Positions 28,346-38,166 are shown, counted from the stretch's first letter. The stretch: DNA of 64,000 nucleotides from Bacteriovorax sp. PP10 (GCF_035013165.1 NZ_JAYGJQ010000001.1:372001-436000); one strand, 5' to 3'. Program-made: numbers and translations. Notes: generated by a model from the sequence alone, not told the origin.

Positions 28346-28636
28346 ATGGCTGCTATAAATGACGTAATTGTAAAACCTCTTATCACAGAAAAAATCTCAG
28401 CGGACTCTGAAGCGTTCAACCGTTACGGATTTGTTGTAAGTTTAAAAGCAAACAAAAACCAAATTAAAAATGCTGTTGAAGCTTTTTATGATGTAAAAGT
28501 TGTTAAAATCAGAACTGCAGTTATTCCAGGTAAAACAAAAAGAACTGCTAAATCTCATAAGAAGACATCTTCTTATAAGAAAGCTCTAGTGCAACTTGCA
28601 GCTGGACAGAAGATTGAGTTTTTTAAAGGAATCTAA
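28346..28636 (+). CDS. rplW: Ribosomal protein L23
   Basis: 96 residues. Typical start VIVKPLITEKIS, then the Lys-rich loop (KTKRTAKSHKKTSSYKKA) and closing strand KIEFFKGI. L23 sits at the tunnel exit, where trigger factor and SRP dock. It starts 2 bases after rplD stops, so its ribosome-binding site must lie within the end of rplD. Confidence 0.96.
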   Translation: MAAINDVIVKPLITEKISADSEAFNRYGFVVSLKANKNQIKNAVEAFYDVKVVKIRTAVIPGKTKRTAKSHKKTSSYKKALVQLAAGQKIEFFKGI

Positions 28637-28662
28637 TTTTTAAGGATTGTTAAGGAATATTT

Positions 28663-29487
28663 ATGGGAATTACAAAATTTAAACCACTGACGCCGACACT
28701 TAGAAAAAAGCAAGTGATGAACAGCAAAGATCTTACAAAAGACTTTGTTCCTTCAAAAAAGCTTTTAGCTCCAAAGAAGTCAATCGCAGGTAGAAACAAT
28801 GCTGGTCGTATTACAACTCGTCACCGTGGTGGCGGAGTAAAACGTAAGTACAGAATCATCGATTTCAAAAGAAATAAACTAGATATCCCAGCGACAGTTA
28901 CGGCTATCGCGTACGATCCAAATCGTACATGTAATATTGCACTAGTTGTTTACGCTGATGGAGCTACAAACTTCATCCTAGCACCACTTGGACTATCAGT
29001 AGGAGACGTTGTTATATCTTCAGTTTCTGCCGATATTAAAGTTGGTAACTCTAAACTTCTAAGTGATATTCCTATCGGGACACTTGTACACAATGTTGAA
29101 TTAAGCCCAGGTGCTGGTGGACAAATTGCTCGCTCAGCTGGATCTTACGTTCAAGTTATGGCGAAGGAAGAAGATTCAGTTCTTCTAAGAATGCCATCAG
29201 GTGAATTAAGAAGAGTTAAGTCAAACTGTCGCGCAACAATCGGACAAGTTGGTAATCTAGATCACGAAAAAGTTAACCGTGGTAAAGCCGGTATCACAAG
29301 AAAGCTTGGTATTAGACCAACTGTACGTGGTGTTGTTATGAACCCTGTCGATCACCCTTTGGGAGGTGGAGAAGGAAGAACATCTGGTGGACGTCACCCA
29401 GTTACTCCGTGGGGATTACCTACACGTGGTTACAAGACTCGTAAGAACAAGAGAACTGATAAGTTTATCGTTAAGAGAAGAAAATAA
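28663..29487 (+). CDS. rplB: Ribosomal protein L2
   Basis: 274 residues. Includes [20 protein letters not shown], the RNA-binding SH3-like middle, and the C-terminal signature [13 protein letters not shown] with the conserved histidine near the peptidyl-transferase centre, ending in a basic [12 protein letters not shown] tail. Length and order are standard. TAAGGA lies upstream of the ATG. Confidence 0.98.
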   Translation: MGITKFKPLTPTLRKKQVMNSKDLTKDFVPSKKLLAPKKSIAGRNNAGRITTRHRGGGVKRKYRIIDFKRNKLDIPATVTAIAYDPNRTCNIALVVYADGATNFILAPLGLSVGDVVISSVSADIKVGNSKLLSDIPIGTLVHNVELSPGAGGQIARSAGSYVQVMAKEEDSVLLRMPSGELRRVKSNCRATIGQVGNLDHEKVNRGKAGITRKLGIRPTVRGVVMNPVDHPLGGGEGRTSGGRHPVTPWGLPTRGYKTRKNKRTDKFIVKRRK

Positions 29488-29502
29488 TTAAGGGGTTTTA
29501 AT

Positions 29503-29787
29503 ATGGCTCGTTCACTAAAGAAGGGACCTTTCGTAGATGCACATTTGCTTAAAAAAGTTGCTGCCATTTCAGGCGAAGCTAATAAAGCAAGTAAAGTAAT
29601 CAAGACTTGGTCACGTCGCTCAACTGTAGTTCCAGAATTTATCGGGATCACGTTTGCGGTACATAACGGAAAGAAATTCATTCCTGTTTACGTAACTGAC
29701 AACATGATTGGCCATAAGCTAGGAGAATTTTCTATTACTAGAACTTTCACTGGTCACGGTTCTGATAAGAAAGTAACTAAGAAATAA
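29503..29787 (+). CDS. rpsS: Ribosomal protein S19
   Basis: 94 residues. Start [19 protein letters not shown], core [26 protein letters not shown] (given in part) and [14 protein letters not shown]19 forms the head complex with S13 over the A and P sites. TAAGGGG ribosome-binding site. Normal length. Confidence 0.97.
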   Translation: MARSLKKGPFVDAHLLKKVAAISGEANKASKVIKTWSRRSTVVPEFIGITFAVHNGKKFIPVYVTDNMIGHKLGEFSITRTFTGHGSDKKVTKK

Positions 29788-29806
29788 TTAAATTGGAGAG
29801 GGGCTT

Positions 29807-30142
29807 ATGGCCATTAAAGTAAAAAACAGTAACGTTGGAATCGCACCTAGAAAGATTAGACAGGTTTGTGATCTTATTAGAAACAAAAAAGCTTCTGAAG
29901 CTATCAAAATCTTAAGATTTTGCGAGAAGAAAGAAATTGCTGTTGTTCTAACTAAGTTGATCAATAGTGGTCTAGCGATCGCTAACGAAGCTAATAAATA
30001 CGATCTTGAAAATCTAGTTGTTGGTACAATCTTCGCTGACGAAGGTCCAATGCAAAAAAGAATTATGCCAAGAGCACAAGGTCGCGCTTACAAAATTAGA
30101 AAAAGATCAAGCCACGTTACTGTGGTTTTAAAAGAAGCATAG
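29807..30142 (+). CDS. rplV: Ribosomal protein L22
   Basis: 111 residues. The N-terminal VGIAPRKIRQVCDLIRNKKA and the tunnel hairpin PMQKRIMPRAQGRAYKIRKR with the closing SHVTVVLKEA are complete. L22 lines the nascent-peptide tunnel opposite L4, and the hairpin shows no insertion of the kind seen in macrolide-resistant mutants. rpsC starts 10 bases on. Confidence 0.97.
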   Translation: MAIKVKNSNVGIAPRKIRQVCDLIRNKKASEAIKILRFCEKKEIAVVLTKLINSGLAIANEANKYDLENLVVGTIFADEGPMQKRIMPRAQGRAYKIRKRSSHVTVVLKEA

Positions 30143-30152
30143 GTAGGAAATA

Positions 30153-30779
30153 ATGGGACAAAAAGTACATCCTTACGGTTTTAGACTAGGGTACATCAAA
30201 ACTTGGCACTCAAGCTGGTATGCAAAAGATAGATATGCTGAGCTTCTTCATGAAGACATCAAGATGAGAGCATATATTGAAAAAACTATGAAAGCTGCAG
30301 CAGTAGCTAGCATTGATATTTCTAGAACTTCAGACCAAGTAAAAGTAACAGTGAATACAGCTAAACCTGGAATTGCTATTGGTAAGAAAGGTACTGGAAT
30401 CGAGAAGATAAGAAACGATCTTAAGAAGATGACTACTGGAACTTTAATTTTCAACATCGCTGAAGTTAAAAGACCAGATGCAGACGCGAAACTTATCGCT
30501 GAAAACATCGCTCAACAGCTTGAGAAACGTGTTGCTTTCAGAAGAGCAATGAAAAAAGTTATGCAATCTGCTTTCAGAGCAGGTGTTAAAGGTATCAAAG
30601 TAAGAACATCAGGTCGTCTTGGTGGAGCTGAAATGGCAAGAACTGAAGGGTACGCTGAGAGAAAAGTTCCTCTTCATACTTTAAGAGCAGACATCGATTA
30701 CAACACAGCTGAAGCATTTACAACTTATGGAATCATTGGTGTAAAGGTTTGGGTTTATAAGGGTGAAATCTATAAATAG
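30153..30779 (+). CDS. rpsC: Ribosomal protein S3
   Basis: 208 residues. Start [20 protein letters not shown], a KH domain with the [18 protein letters not shown] loop, and the C-terminal domain with [21 protein letters not shown]3 lies at the mRNA entry tunnel and contributes to helicase activity. It is slightly shorter than E. coli S3 (233), lacking most of the flexible tail, which is common. Confidence 0.97.
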   Translation: MGQKVHPYGFRLGYIKTWHSSWYAKDRYAELLHEDIKMRAYIEKTMKAAAVASIDISRTSDQVKVTVNTAKPGIAIGKKGTGIEKIRNDLKKMTTGTLIFNIAEVKRPDADAKLIAENIAQQLEKRVAFRRAMKKVMQSAFRAGVKGIKVRTSGRLGGAEMARTEGYAERKVPLHTLRADIDYNTAEAFTTYGIIGVKVWVYKGEIYK

Positions 30780-30812
30780 TATTTATAGTATTAAATAAGG
30801 TAGAGGTTTCTC

Positions 30813-31247
30813 ATGTTAAGTCCTAAAAGAGTAAGATTTAGAAAACAACAGAAAGGTAGAATGATGGGTGCTGCAACCCGTGGGAATCAAATCCTTAACG
30901 GTGAATATGCACTACAAGCTACTGGATGTGGATATATCACAAACAGACAAATTGAAGCAGCTCGTATCGCGATTTCAAGAAAAATGAAACGCGGTGGAAA
31001 TATGTGGATTAAAGTTTTCCCGGATAAGTCGCTTTCAAGAAAGCCGGCTGAAGTTCGTATGGGTGGCGGTAAAGGTTCTCCAGAAACATGGGTAGCTGTA
31101 GTTAGACCAGGAAGAATTCTTTTTGAAGTTGGTGGCCTTGACGCAGAAACTAGTTTAGCAGCGCTAAGACTAGCTATGTACAAATTACCAATTAAAACAA
31201 AACTTGTTAAAAAAGAAGATCAAGTTAAGAAAGAAGCCTTGTCTTAA
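30813..31247 (+). CDS. rplP: Ribosomal protein L16
   Basis: 144 residues. [17 protein letters not shown] start, [20 protein letters not shown], and the loop [22 protein letters not shown] with the conserved Arg often hydroxylated in other bacteria. L16 positions the A-site tRNA elbow. The basic C-terminal tail is a few residues longer than in E. coli (136). Confidence 0.97.
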   Translation: MLSPKRVRFRKQQKGRMMGAATRGNQILNGEYALQATGCGYITNRQIEAARIAISRKMKRGGNMWIKVFPDKSLSRKPAEVRMGGGKGSPETWVAVVRPGRILFEVGGLDAETSLAALRLAMYKLPIKTKLVKKEDQVKKEALS

Positions 31248-31299
31248 TAAGAAAAAGATGCAATAAGGCAAAACGATAAATTAATTTTTGGATAGAAAT

Positions 31300-31491
31300 A
31301 TGATCACACTTGATGATGTAAAGAAATTAAACGCAAAAGACGTACAGAAGAAGATCTTCGAATTAAAGAAAGAACTTCTAACTCTTAAGATTCAGTCGTC
31401 TGTGTCTGGAGCTGAAAAGCCGCACAGAAAGCAACTTCTTAAGAAAGACGTAGCTAGACTTTTGACATTTAGCAAACAGTTAAGCAAATAG
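31300..31491 (+). CDS. rpmC: Ribosomal protein L29
   Basis: 63 residues from ATG 31300. A TTG at 31288 in frame would add MDRN, but the ATG fits the family start better and GGATAGA lies just ahead of it. The two-helix fold is recognisable: [20 protein letters not shown], then [10 protein letters not shown]. It sits at the tunnel exit beside L23. rpsQ begins 10 bases after its stop. Confidence 0.93.
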   Translation: MITLDDVKKLNAKDVQKKIFELKKELLTLKIQSSVSGAEKPHRKQLLKKDVARLLTFSKQLSK

Positions 31492-31501
31492 GATATTGAA
31501 A

Positions 31502-31756
31502 ATGACTACAGAAGTAAAAAGACTTACAAAAAAGACATTAACTGGAACTGTTGTTAGCGATAAGAACGAGAAGACAGTTGTTGTTAAAGTTACAAGAAGA
31601 TTCAAAGATCCAGTTTACAGTAAATTTGTAAGCTCATCTAAGAAGTACCATGTTCACGACGAAGCTTCTAAAGCAAAAATCGGTGACACGGTTACAATTA
31701 TTGAATCGCGTCCATACTCAAAATTAAAAAAATGGGAACTGTTTAAAGTTAACTAA
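31502..31756 (+). CDS. rpsQ: Ribosomal protein S17
   Basis: 84 residues from ATG 31502; a TTG six bases earlier is less likely. OB-fold with [38 protein letters not shown] and [14 protein letters not shown]17 is a primary binder of the 5' domain of 16S rRNA. Confidence 0.95.
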   Translation: MTTEVKRLTKKTLTGTVVSDKNEKTVVVKVTRRFKDPVYSKFVSSSKKYHVHDEASKAKIGDTVTIIESRPYSKLKKWELFKVN

Positions 31757-31767
31757 GGGATAAAGTT

Positions 31768-32136
31768 ATGATCCAAATGCAAAGTAATCTAGATGTTGCT
31801 GACAACTCTGGAGCTAAAGTAGTTACATGTTTTAAAGTATTAGGTGGCTCTAAGAGAGTTTCAGCTGGTATTGGAGATATTATCGTTGTTGCAGTTCAAC
31901 AAGCTGTTACTGGCGGTAAGATTAAGAAGGGTGACGTTAAAAAAGCTGTAATCGTACGTACAGTTTACCCAATTAGAAGAGAAGACGGATCATACATCCA
32001 ATTCGACACTAATAGCGTAGTAATCATCAACAACGCTAATGAGCCTGTTGGGACACGTATTTTTGGGCCAGTAGCAAGAGAGTTAAGAGCAAAAAACTTT
32101 ACAAAGATTTGTTCGCTAGCTCCAGAAGTTCTTTAA
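31768..32136 (+). CDS. rplN: Ribosomal protein L14
   Basis: 122 residues, the canonical length. [20 protein letters not shown], then [11 protein letters not shown] and [20 protein letters not shown] followed by SLAPEVL. L14 bridges to the 30S subunit and is the docking site of RsfS. Confidence 0.98.
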   Translation: MIQMQSNLDVADNSGAKVVTCFKVLGGSKRVSAGIGDIIVVAVQQAVTGGKIKKGDVKKAVIVRTVYPIRREDGSYIQFDTNSVVIINNANEPVGTRIFGPVARELRAKNFTKICSLAPEVL

Positions 32137-32160
32137 TTGATTAAGTAGGTAAAAGAGTTT

Positions 32161-32472
32161 ATGAAAAAGTTAAAAGTAAATGACGAAGTAATCGTAACAA
32201 CTGGAAAGAGCGCTGGTAAAACTGGTAAGATCCTTTCTCTAAACAGAAAGACAAACAAACTAGTAGTTGAAGGCGTAAACGAAGTTAAGAGATCGATGAA
32301 GCCAAGTCAACAAAACCCAGAAGGCGGATTTGTAACGAAGAGTTTACCTCTTCATGCAAGTAACGTTTCACTAATCAGCCCAAAAACAAAAAAACCAACT
32401 AAGGTTAAGTTCACGGTTGGAAAAGATAATAAAAAATCTAGAGTTTCTAAAGCGTGTGGCGCTGTAATTTAA
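32161..32472 (+). CDS. rplX: Ribosomal protein L24
   Basis: 103 residues. KOW motif near the N-terminus (NDEVIVTTGKSAGKTGKIL), VEGVNEVKRSMKPSQQNPEG and LHASNVSLISP. An early-assembly protein at the tunnel exit. rplE starts 12 bases later with a GGGAA-type ribosome-binding site. Confidence 0.96.
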   Translation: MKKLKVNDEVIVTTGKSAGKTGKILSLNRKTNKLVVEGVNEVKRSMKPSQQNPEGGFVTKSLPLHASNVSLISPKTKKPTKVKFTVGKDNKKSRVSKACGAVI

Positions 32473-32484
32473 TAGGGAATTTTT

Positions 32485-33024
32485 ATGAGCAGAATGAAAG
32501 ACATATATAAAGCAGAAGTTGTACCAGGTCTTGTAAAGAAATTTGGATACACTAACGTACACATGATTCCAAAGATTGAAAAAATCGTTGTTAACTGTGT
32601 AACTAAAGACGCAGTATCAAACTCTAAAGTTGTAGATACTATCGTTAACGATCTTGGGGCTATCACTGGACAAAAACCAGTTATCGCTAGAGCAAAAACT
32701 TCGATCGCATCATTTAAAGTAAGAGAAGGTATGCCTTTAGGTGCATCTGTTACTCTTCGTGGTGAAAAAATGTATGAATTTCTTGATAGATTAATTTCTA
32801 TCTCTCTTCCACGTGTAAGAGACTTTAGAGGTGTATCTTCTAAAGGATTCGATGGAAAAGGTAACTACACTCTTGGATTAAAAGAGCAAATTATCTTCCC
32901 AGAAATCAACTACGATAAAGTGGATAAGATCAGAGGCTTAGGGATTTCTATCGTTACGACTGCAAAGACGAACGATGAAGGAAGAGAGCTTTTAACATTG
33001 ATTGGTATGCCTTTTAGAAAATAA
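32485..33024 (+). CDS. rplE: Ribosomal protein L5
   Basis: 179 residues. Includes [59 protein letters not shown] and ending [15 protein letters not shown]5 binds 5S rRNA in the central protuberance and contacts the P-site tRNA. Length matches the family. Confidence 0.98.
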   Translation: MSRMKDIYKAEVVPGLVKKFGYTNVHMIPKIEKIVVNCVTKDAVSNSKVVDTIVNDLGAITGQKPVIARAKTSIASFKVREGMPLGASVTLRGEKMYEFLDRLISISLPRVRDFRGVSSKGFDGKGNYTLGLKEQIIFPEINYDKVDKIRGLGISIVTTAKTNDEGRELLTLIGMPFRK

Positions 33025-33035
33025 TGGAGTTATAA

Positions 33036-33221
33036 ATGGCTAGATTAGCTAAAATTATTGCAAATGATAAAAAACCGAAGTTCCAAGTAAGACACAGAAA
33101 TAGATGCGAAAACTGTGGAAGACCAAGAGCTTTCATTAGAATGTTTAAACTGTGCAGAGTATGCTTCAGAAATCTATCTCTTAAAGGGATGGTTCCTGGT
33201 GTAACTAAGTCTAGCTGGTAA
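33036..33221 (+). CDS. rpsN: Ribosomal protein S14, zinc-binding short form
   Basis: 61 residues with two CxxC pairs, C24/C27 and C40/C43, making the zinc-containing form; the E. coli form is about 101 residues without zinc. Ending LSLKGMVPGVTKSSW is typical. S14 belongs to the 30S head. Proteins of this type are replaced by a zinc-free paralogue under zinc starvation in some bacteria; no paralogue is in the window. Confidence 0.97.
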   Translation: MARLAKIIANDKKPKFQVRHRNRCENCGRPRAFIRMFKLCRVCFRNLSLKGMVPGVTKSSW

Positions 33222-33242
33222 TTTAGGGATATAGAGGAATAT

Positions 33243-33626
33243 ATGATAACAGATCCAATTTCAAACATGCTTACATCTATCAGAAATGGTAACAGTGCTG
33301 GTCACGAGAAAGTAGAATTTCCGGCAAGCAAAATTAAAGCTGCTATCTGTAAAGTTTTAAAAGACGAAGGTTATATCAAGTCTTTCAAAATCGTTGCAAA
33401 GGCACCAAACGATATCAAAATCAAAGTTGCTCTTAAAGAAGGTGCAATCGTTGGTCTAAGTAGAGTTTCAAGACCTGGATTAAGAAGATATAACAGCTAC
33501 GATTCATTCGCGAGAGTAATGAGTGGTCTGGGTATTTCAGTTGTTTCTACTTCAAAAGGTGTTATGTCATCTAGAGAAGCTAAGAAAAATAAAGTTGGCG
33601 GAGAAGTTCTCTGCAACGTTTGGTAG
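33243..33626 (+). CDS. rpsH: Ribosomal protein S8
   Basis: 127 residues. DPISNMLTSIRNGNSAGHEK start, GLSRVSRPGLRRY, and the C-terminal GISVVSTSKGVMSSREAKKN with EVLCNVW end. S8 binds helix 21 of 16S rRNA and in E. coli represses the spc operon at the L5 site; I did not identify an equivalent RNA here. Confidence 0.97.
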   Translation: MITDPISNMLTSIRNGNSAGHEKVEFPASKIKAAICKVLKDEGYIKSFKIVAKAPNDIKIKVALKEGAIVGLSRVSRPGLRRYNSYDSFARVMSGLGISVVSTSKGVMSSREAKKNKVGGEVLCNVW

Positions 33627-33637
33627 GAGTTTAAATC

Positions 33638-34180
33638 ATGTCACGTATTGGTAAACATCCAGTAAATATTCCTGAGAAAGTAGAAGTAACTATTAAAGAC
33701 GGCCTAGTAACTGTAAAAGGTGCAAAAGGTACTCTTACTCATAAGCTTAACAGCAATGTAGTAGTAACAATGGAAGGAAAGTCTATTACGGTAGCACCTA
33801 AAGATGAATCTGCAGAAGCAAGATCTCAATGGGGAACAGCTCGTACTCTTGTTAACAACATGGTTGTTGGTGTTAGTACTGGTTTCGTAAAGTCACTTGA
33901 ATTCACAGGTGTTGGATATAAAGCAGCAGTTAACGGTCAAATGTTAAACCTAAGCTTAGGTTATTCTCACCCTATCGATTTTCCACTTCCTGCAGGAATT
34001 ACTGCAAAAGTAACGAAAAACCAAATCGATATCGAAGGATCAAATAAAGAATTAGTAGGTCAAGTAGCTGCTAAAGTTAGATCTTTCAGAGAGCCAGAGC
34101 CGTACAAAGGTAAAGGTGTTAAGTACACGACTGAGACAATTATTAGAAAGGCTGGTAAGGCCGGCGGTAAAGGTAAGTAA
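33638..34180 (+). CDS. rplF: Ribosomal protein L6
   Basis: 180 residues. SRIGKHPVNIPEKVEVTI start, QWGTARTLVNNMVVGVS, and the second-repeat ending REPEPYKGKGVKYTTETI followed by RKAGKAGGKGK. L6 lies near the sarcin-ricin loop. Starts 11 bases after rpsH. Confidence 0.97.
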   Translation: MSRIGKHPVNIPEKVEVTIKDGLVTVKGAKGTLTHKLNSNVVVTMEGKSITVAPKDESAEARSQWGTARTLVNNMVVGVSTGFVKSLEFTGVGYKAAVNGQMLNLSLGYSHPIDFPLPAGITAKVTKNQIDIEGSNKELVGQVAAKVRSFREPEPYKGKGVKYTTETIIRKAGKAGGKGK

Positions 34181-34208
34181 TAAATTAATTATCTAGTGGG
34201 ATTATTAT

Positions 34209-34583
34209 ATGAGAAAGCAGTACGGTAAAATAGCAAACAAGAAAAACCAACAAAGACAGAAGAGAAGACTGAGCATTAGAAATAAAATCAGTGGAACTTC
34301 TGAAAGACCTCGTATTTGTGCAATGAGATCGAATAAGCACATTACTGTTCAAGTTATTGATGATACAAAATCAGTATCTTTATTCACAGTAAGTACATTC
34401 GGTAAATCTGCAGCAGCTGATAGCTGTAATGTCGAAGGTGCAAAAAAGGTTGGGGCTAAAGTTGCTGCGGTAATGAAGTCAAAAAATCTTAGCACTGCTG
34501 TATTTGATAGAGCAGGTTATAGATACACAGGTGTGGTAGCTGCACTTGTTCAGAGTATTAGAGAAAGCGGAATCCAGGTTTAG
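34209..34583 (+). CDS. rplR: Ribosomal protein L18
   Basis: 124 residues. Basic N-terminus ([17 protein letters not shown]), [20 protein letters not shown], and C-terminal [21 protein letters not shown]18 delivers 5S rRNA with L5. rpsE starts 8 bases downstream with GGAG. Confidence 0.96.
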   Translation: MRKQYGKIANKKNQQRQKRRLSIRNKISGTSERPRICAMRSNKHITVQVIDDTKSVSLFTVSTFGKSAAADSCNVEGAKKVGAKVAAVMKSKNLSTAVFDRAGYRYTGVVAALVQSIRESGIQV

Positions 34584-34591
34584 GAGATCAT

Positions 34592-35197
34592 ATGTCTGAA
34601 GAAATTTCGGTAATTGAAGAATTAGAAACTGAAGGTGGCGATAACAAAAAAGGTCCACGCGGTAAAAGAGGCCAAGGCGCTCCGGCTCCTAAGAAAAAGG
34701 CACCTGGTGCAGGAACAGAACTTGAAGAAAGAGTTGTTGCTGTAAATCGTGTAGCTAAAGTTGTAAAGGGTGGTAGAAGATTTTCTTTCTCTGCACTTAT
34801 GATCGTTGGTGATAAAAAAGGTAAAGTTGGATACGGTTTAGGAAAGGCGAAAGAAGTTCCTGAAGCTATCAGAAAAGCAACTCAAGAAGCTTACAAAAAT
34901 ATGATTACTGTTCCTCTTGATAACGGAACTATCCCACACGAAATCCTTGGGGAATTCGATGCAGGAAAGATTCTTTTCAAGCCAGCTGCAAACGGTACAG
35001 GGGTAAAGGCTGCGGGAGCATGTCGTTCAATCCTTGAACTTGCAGGGGTGCATAACATTTTAACTAAGTCTTTACGTGGAAATAACCCACATAACGTAGT
35101 TAAGGCAACTTTCAAAGCTCTTAGAGAGTTAAGATCAGTTGAAGCAATTGCAAAAGCTAGAGATAAAGACCCTAAAGGTCTTAGATCGAAAAACTAA
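34592..35197 (+). CDS. rpsE: Ribosomal protein S5 with N-terminal extension
   Basis: 201 residues, against about 166 in E. coli. Conserved S5 begins at about residue 42 ([20 protein letters not shown]). The preceding ~40 residues are an acidic patch followed by a Lys/Pro/Gly-rich stretch ([18 protein letters not shown]), probably disordered. The rest is normal: [41 protein letters not shown]5 controls decoding accuracy and mRNA entry. The TAGGAGA site in front of the ATG supports this long start. Confidence 0.96.
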   Translation: MSEEISVIEELETEGGDNKKGPRGKRGQGAPAPKKKAPGAGTELEERVVAVNRVAKVVKGGRRFSFSALMIVGDKKGKVGYGLGKAKEVPEAIRKATQEAYKNMITVPLDNGTIPHEILGEFDAGKILFKPAANGTGVKAAGACRSILELAGVHNILTKSLRGNNPHNVVKATFKALRELRSVEAIAKARDKDPKGLRSKN

Positions 35198-35209
35198 TTA
35201 GGGAATTTT

Positions 35210-35398
35210 ATGGCTAAAACATCAGCAAAAATATCAGTAAAACTTGTTAAAGGACTACCTGGGACAACTAAGGGAGTTCAAGCTAACGTACGCGGATTAG
35301 GATTAAGAAAAATCGGTCAAACGGTTGAACTTGAAAATACTCCAAGTGTTAGAGGAATGATCAAAAAGATCATCTACATGTTAGAAATTAAAGAATAG
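35210..35398 (+). CDS. rpmD: Ribosomal protein L30
   Basis: 62 residues. ISVKLVKGLPGTTKGVQANV and LGLRKIGQTVELENTPSVRG followed by MIKKIIYMLEIKE. Small 50S protein found at this spc-operon position in most bacteria; some lineages lack it. Confidence 0.95.
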   Translation: MAKTSAKISVKLVKGLPGTTKGVQANVRGLGLRKIGQTVELENTPSVRGMIKKIIYMLEIKE

Positions 35399-35428
35399 TC
35401 ATTCGTAAAGAATATAGAGGAATTTGTT

Positions 35429-35881
35429 ATGTTAACTTTAAATAATTTATCGAGCCCAAAAGGTGCTAATAAAAATACAAAAAGACTTGGTCGTGGACAA
35501 GCTTCTGGTCAAGGTACTCAAGCTGGTAAAGGACATAAAGGTCAAAAAGCTAGAAAAAGTGGTCACGTAAGATCAGGGTTTGAAGGTAACAACCTTCCTC
35601 TATACATGAGACTACCAAAACGTGGATTCAGTAACGTTAGATTTGCGGATCCGTTCGCAGTAGTAACGCTTGAAAACATCGAAACTAAGTTTGCTAAATC
35701 TGAAACTGTTAATAGAGAGTCATTGATCGCGAAAGGTCTTCTTTCTGGGATCAATAAATCTCTAAAAATTAAAGTTATCGGCAATATTGCATTGACTAAG
35801 GCTCTAAACTTTGAGGAAATTACTAAGTTTTCAAAGAAAGCTTTAGAATCAATCCAAAACAGTTCTGGAACTGTTAAATAG
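35429..35881 (+). CDS. rplO: Ribosomal protein L15
   Basis: 150 residues. MLTLNNLSSPKGANKNTKRL start, the Gly/Lys-rich extension GRGQASGQGTQAGKGHKGQK that threads into the 50S, and GFEGNNLPLYMRLPKRGF. Late assembly protein. secY follows after 17 bases. Confidence 0.96.
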   Translation: MLTLNNLSSPKGANKNTKRLGRGQASGQGTQAGKGHKGQKARKSGHVRSGFEGNNLPLYMRLPKRGFSNVRFADPFAVVTLENIETKFAKSETVNRESLIAKGLLSGINKSLKIKVIGNIALTKALNFEEITKFSKKALESIQNSSGTVK

Positions 35882-35898
35882 TTTAGGAAAAACTAAAA

Positions 35899-37209
35899 AT
35901 GTCGACATCTCAAGGAAAAATAGAGGATCTTAAGAAACGAATATTTTATACATTCCTTCTGCTGCTAGTTTATAGACTAGCAGCACAAGTACCTGTAGCA
36001 GGTGTTAACGCTTCGGCTTTAGCATCATACTTCTCTGAAGGTGGCGGAGGTCTTTTCGACCTTGTTAACACTTTCAGCGGTGGTGCATTCAAGAGATTCT
36101 CAGTGCTAGCACTTGGGATCATGCCTTATATCACTACATCAATCATCTTCAGCTTATTAGGTGAAGTTGTTCCACAAATCCAAGAAATGCAAGAAGACAG
36201 TGAAGGGAATAAGAAGATCCAGAAATGGACTCGTTATGCCTCAGTACTTCTTTGTTGTATTCAAGGTTACGGTATGGCCGCTGTGTTCGAAGGCTTCAGA
36301 AGCCCAACAGGTGTTCCACTTATCAATGAACCAGGGATGCTTTTCAGATTAACTACAATGATTACTCTAGCTGGTGGGACAATGTTCCTTCTTTGGTTAG
36401 GGGAAAGAATTACTGAATTCGGTCTAGAGAACGGTGTTTCACTTATTATCTTTACAGGGATTGCAGTAGAGCTTCCAGCTGAATTCTTCCAAAAAGTAAC
36501 TCTATTTAGAAATGGAGAACTTTCAGGGTGGAACTTGGCGATCGGTGTAGCGATCATTATTGTCTCTCTTTATATTGTTTCTTATATTGAAAGTGCGTTT
36601 AGAAATATTCCAGTTCAATATGCTAAAAAAGTAGTTAATAACAAAGTGTATGGTGGAGCTCAGAATCTTCCATTAAGACTAGATACTGGTGGGGTAATGC
36701 CTCCAATTCTTGCTTCTTCACTTTTAGCGGCTCCGGCGACTTTAGCGAACTTTGTTCCAGCTACTAGTCCACTTAAGCCATATGTTGATACGATTCACCA
36801 ATCGTTAATGCCAGGACAACTTCTGTTTAACCTAGTATTTGCATTGTTGATTTTTTACATGTCATTTTTCTATGCTCCAATTCAGTTTAAAACTAAAAAA
36901 GTTGCTGAAATGCTTCAGAAGAATAACGCTTTTATTCCAGGGATTAGACCAGGGGATAAGACTAAAGATTATTTAGACTTTGTTTTAAATAGAGTGACAT
37001 TTTTCGGTGCAATGTTCTTGATCGTGGTTTGTATTCTTCCATCGGTTATCACTGGAAGCCATAGTAGATTTGAAGGGACTTCTCTTTTGATCATGGTTTC
37101 AGTTGCGATGAGAGTTATGCTAAACGTTCAAACATTTATGTATTCTGATAAGTACGAGACCGCCTTTAAGAGTAAAGGAAAATACAACGGTCCAAATAGA
37201 AGGTTTTAG
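35899..37209 (+). CDS. secY: SecY, protein-conducting channel subunit
   Basis: 436 residues with ten membrane segments. Recognisable pieces are LVYRLAAQVPVAGVN in TM1, the plug region FDLVNTFSGGAFKRFSVLAL, GIMPYITTSIIFSLL in TM2, the cytosolic RIPVQY-like segment (here RNIPVQYAKKV) and PGIRPGDKTKDYLDFVLNR with the ribosome/SecA-contacting loop. Partner of SecE (10481). adk begins 3 bases after the stop, a common coupled pair. Confidence 0.98.
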   Translation: MSTSQGKIEDLKKRIFYTFLLLLVYRLAAQVPVAGVNASALASYFSEGGGGLFDLVNTFSGGAFKRFSVLALGIMPYITTSIIFSLLGEVVPQIQEMQEDSEGNKKIQKWTRYASVLLCCIQGYGMAAVFEGFRSPTGVPLINEPGMLFRLTTMITLAGGTMFLLWLGERITEFGLENGVSLIIFTGIAVELPAEFFQKVTLFRNGELSGWNLAIGVAIIIVSLYIVSYIESAFRNIPVQYAKKVVNNKVYGGAQNLPLRLDTGGVMPPILASSLLAAPATLANFVPATSPLKPYVDTIHQSLMPGQLLFNLVFALLIFYMSFFYAPIQFKTKKVAEMLQKNNAFIPGIRPGDKTKDYLDFVLNRVTFFGAMFLIVVCILPSVITGSHSRFEGTSLLIMVSVAMRVMLNVQTFMYSDKYETAFKSKGKYNGPNRRF

Positions 37210-37212
37210 ATA

Positions 37213-37851
37213 ATGAAACCTCATTTGATCATCCTTGGAGCTCCAGGTTCTGGAAAAGGAACGCAGGCGGCGAAATTAATCGATAAAGGCTTTAAGCACG
37301 TATCGACAGGTGATCTTTTAAGAAGTGAAATTGCAAAAGGTAGTGAACTAGGCCAGAAAGTTTCGGGAATTATATCTCGAGGTGATTTGGTAGACGATAA
37401 AACCGTAATGGCCCTCCTAAAAGCTAATTGTGACGTAGACAAAGTTAGCTATATTTTTGATGGGTTCCCACGTAATATTGCACAGGCAGAAATGCTTGAG
37501 GCTGAACTGCTACAGGGAAGAAAAACCTTAGCTGTTTATTTTAAAATTGACTTGAGCATCCTTATTTCACGAGTTGTTAACAGAAGAACTTGTAGCAATT
37601 GTGGGGAGATTTATAATCTTCAAACAAAAGCTCCGAAAGTTGCAGATGTTTGCGATAAGTGTGGTTCGGTTGGAACTCTTAAGCAGAGAAAAGATGATAC
37701 TGAAGAAGTAGTCTCGAATCGCTTACAGATTTTCAAAGACACAGTTGATCCAATGTTAGCTTTTTATAAATCAAAAGGCGTATTGGTAGAGATTGATGCA
37801 TCAATGCAAGAAAAAGAAGTCTTTAGTGCACTTGAAAAAGTAATTAGTTAA
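37213..37851 (+). CDS. adk: Adenylate kinase with zinc-binding LID
   Basis: 212 residues. P-loop GAPGSGKGT at 9-17, the AMP-binding DLLRSEIAKGSELG, and FDGFPRN. The LID carries four Cys (C127, C130, C147, C150), so it binds zinc as in Gram-positive and many deep-branching enzymes; E. coli Adk does not. It converts ATP + AMP to 2 ADP in the cytoplasm. It lies in its classic place between secY and infA. Confidence 0.97.
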   Translation: MKPHLIILGAPGSGKGTQAAKLIDKGFKHVSTGDLLRSEIAKGSELGQKVSGIISRGDLVDDKTVMALLKANCDVDKVSYIFDGFPRNIAQAEMLEAELLQGRKTLAVYFKIDLSILISRVVNRRTCSNCGEIYNLQTKAPKVADVCDKCGSVGTLKQRKDDTEEVVSNRLQIFKDTVDPMLAFYKSKGVLVEIDASMQEKEVFSALEKVIS

Positions 37852-37880
37852 CAAATTAGAATAGCCTAAAAATATAGAAC

Positions 37881-37910
37881 TTGCATAATGGGATTATTTT
37901 AGGATATACA
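37881..37910 (+). promoter_or_regulatory. Candidate promoter for infA and the alpha operon
   Basis: TTGCAT (37881-37886), 18 bases, TATACA (37905-37910). It lies in the 76-base gap after adk, the largest gap in the S10-spc-alpha run, about 12 bases before the infA ribosome-binding site. Confidence 0.35.
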
Positions 37911-37927
37911 ACCTGTTTTAGGGGAAT

Positions 37928-38146
37928 ATGAGCGATAAAGATATCATTGAAGTGGAAGGCGAAGTTACTGAACTTTTACCTAACACAAAATTTCGTGTGA
38001 AATTACCTAATGGGCATATTATTATTGCTCACATTAGCGGGAAGATGCGCATGCACTTTATCAAAATTTTGCCTGGAGATAAGGTTCTAGTTGAAATTAG
38101 TAAGTACGATTTAACTAAAGGTAGAATTACTTACAGAAGTAAGTAG
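37928..38146 (+). CDS. infA: Translation initiation factor IF-1
   Basis: 72 residues, exact family length. S1-like OB fold: [59 protein letters not shown]-1 occupies the 30S A site during initiation. GGGGAA before the start. Confidence 0.98.
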   Translation: MSDKDIIEVEGEVTELLPNTKFRVKLPNGHIIIAHISGKMRMHFIKILPGDKVLVEISKYDLTKGRITYRSK

Positions 38147-38166
38147 TAAGTTGTAGCGGGGATGTT

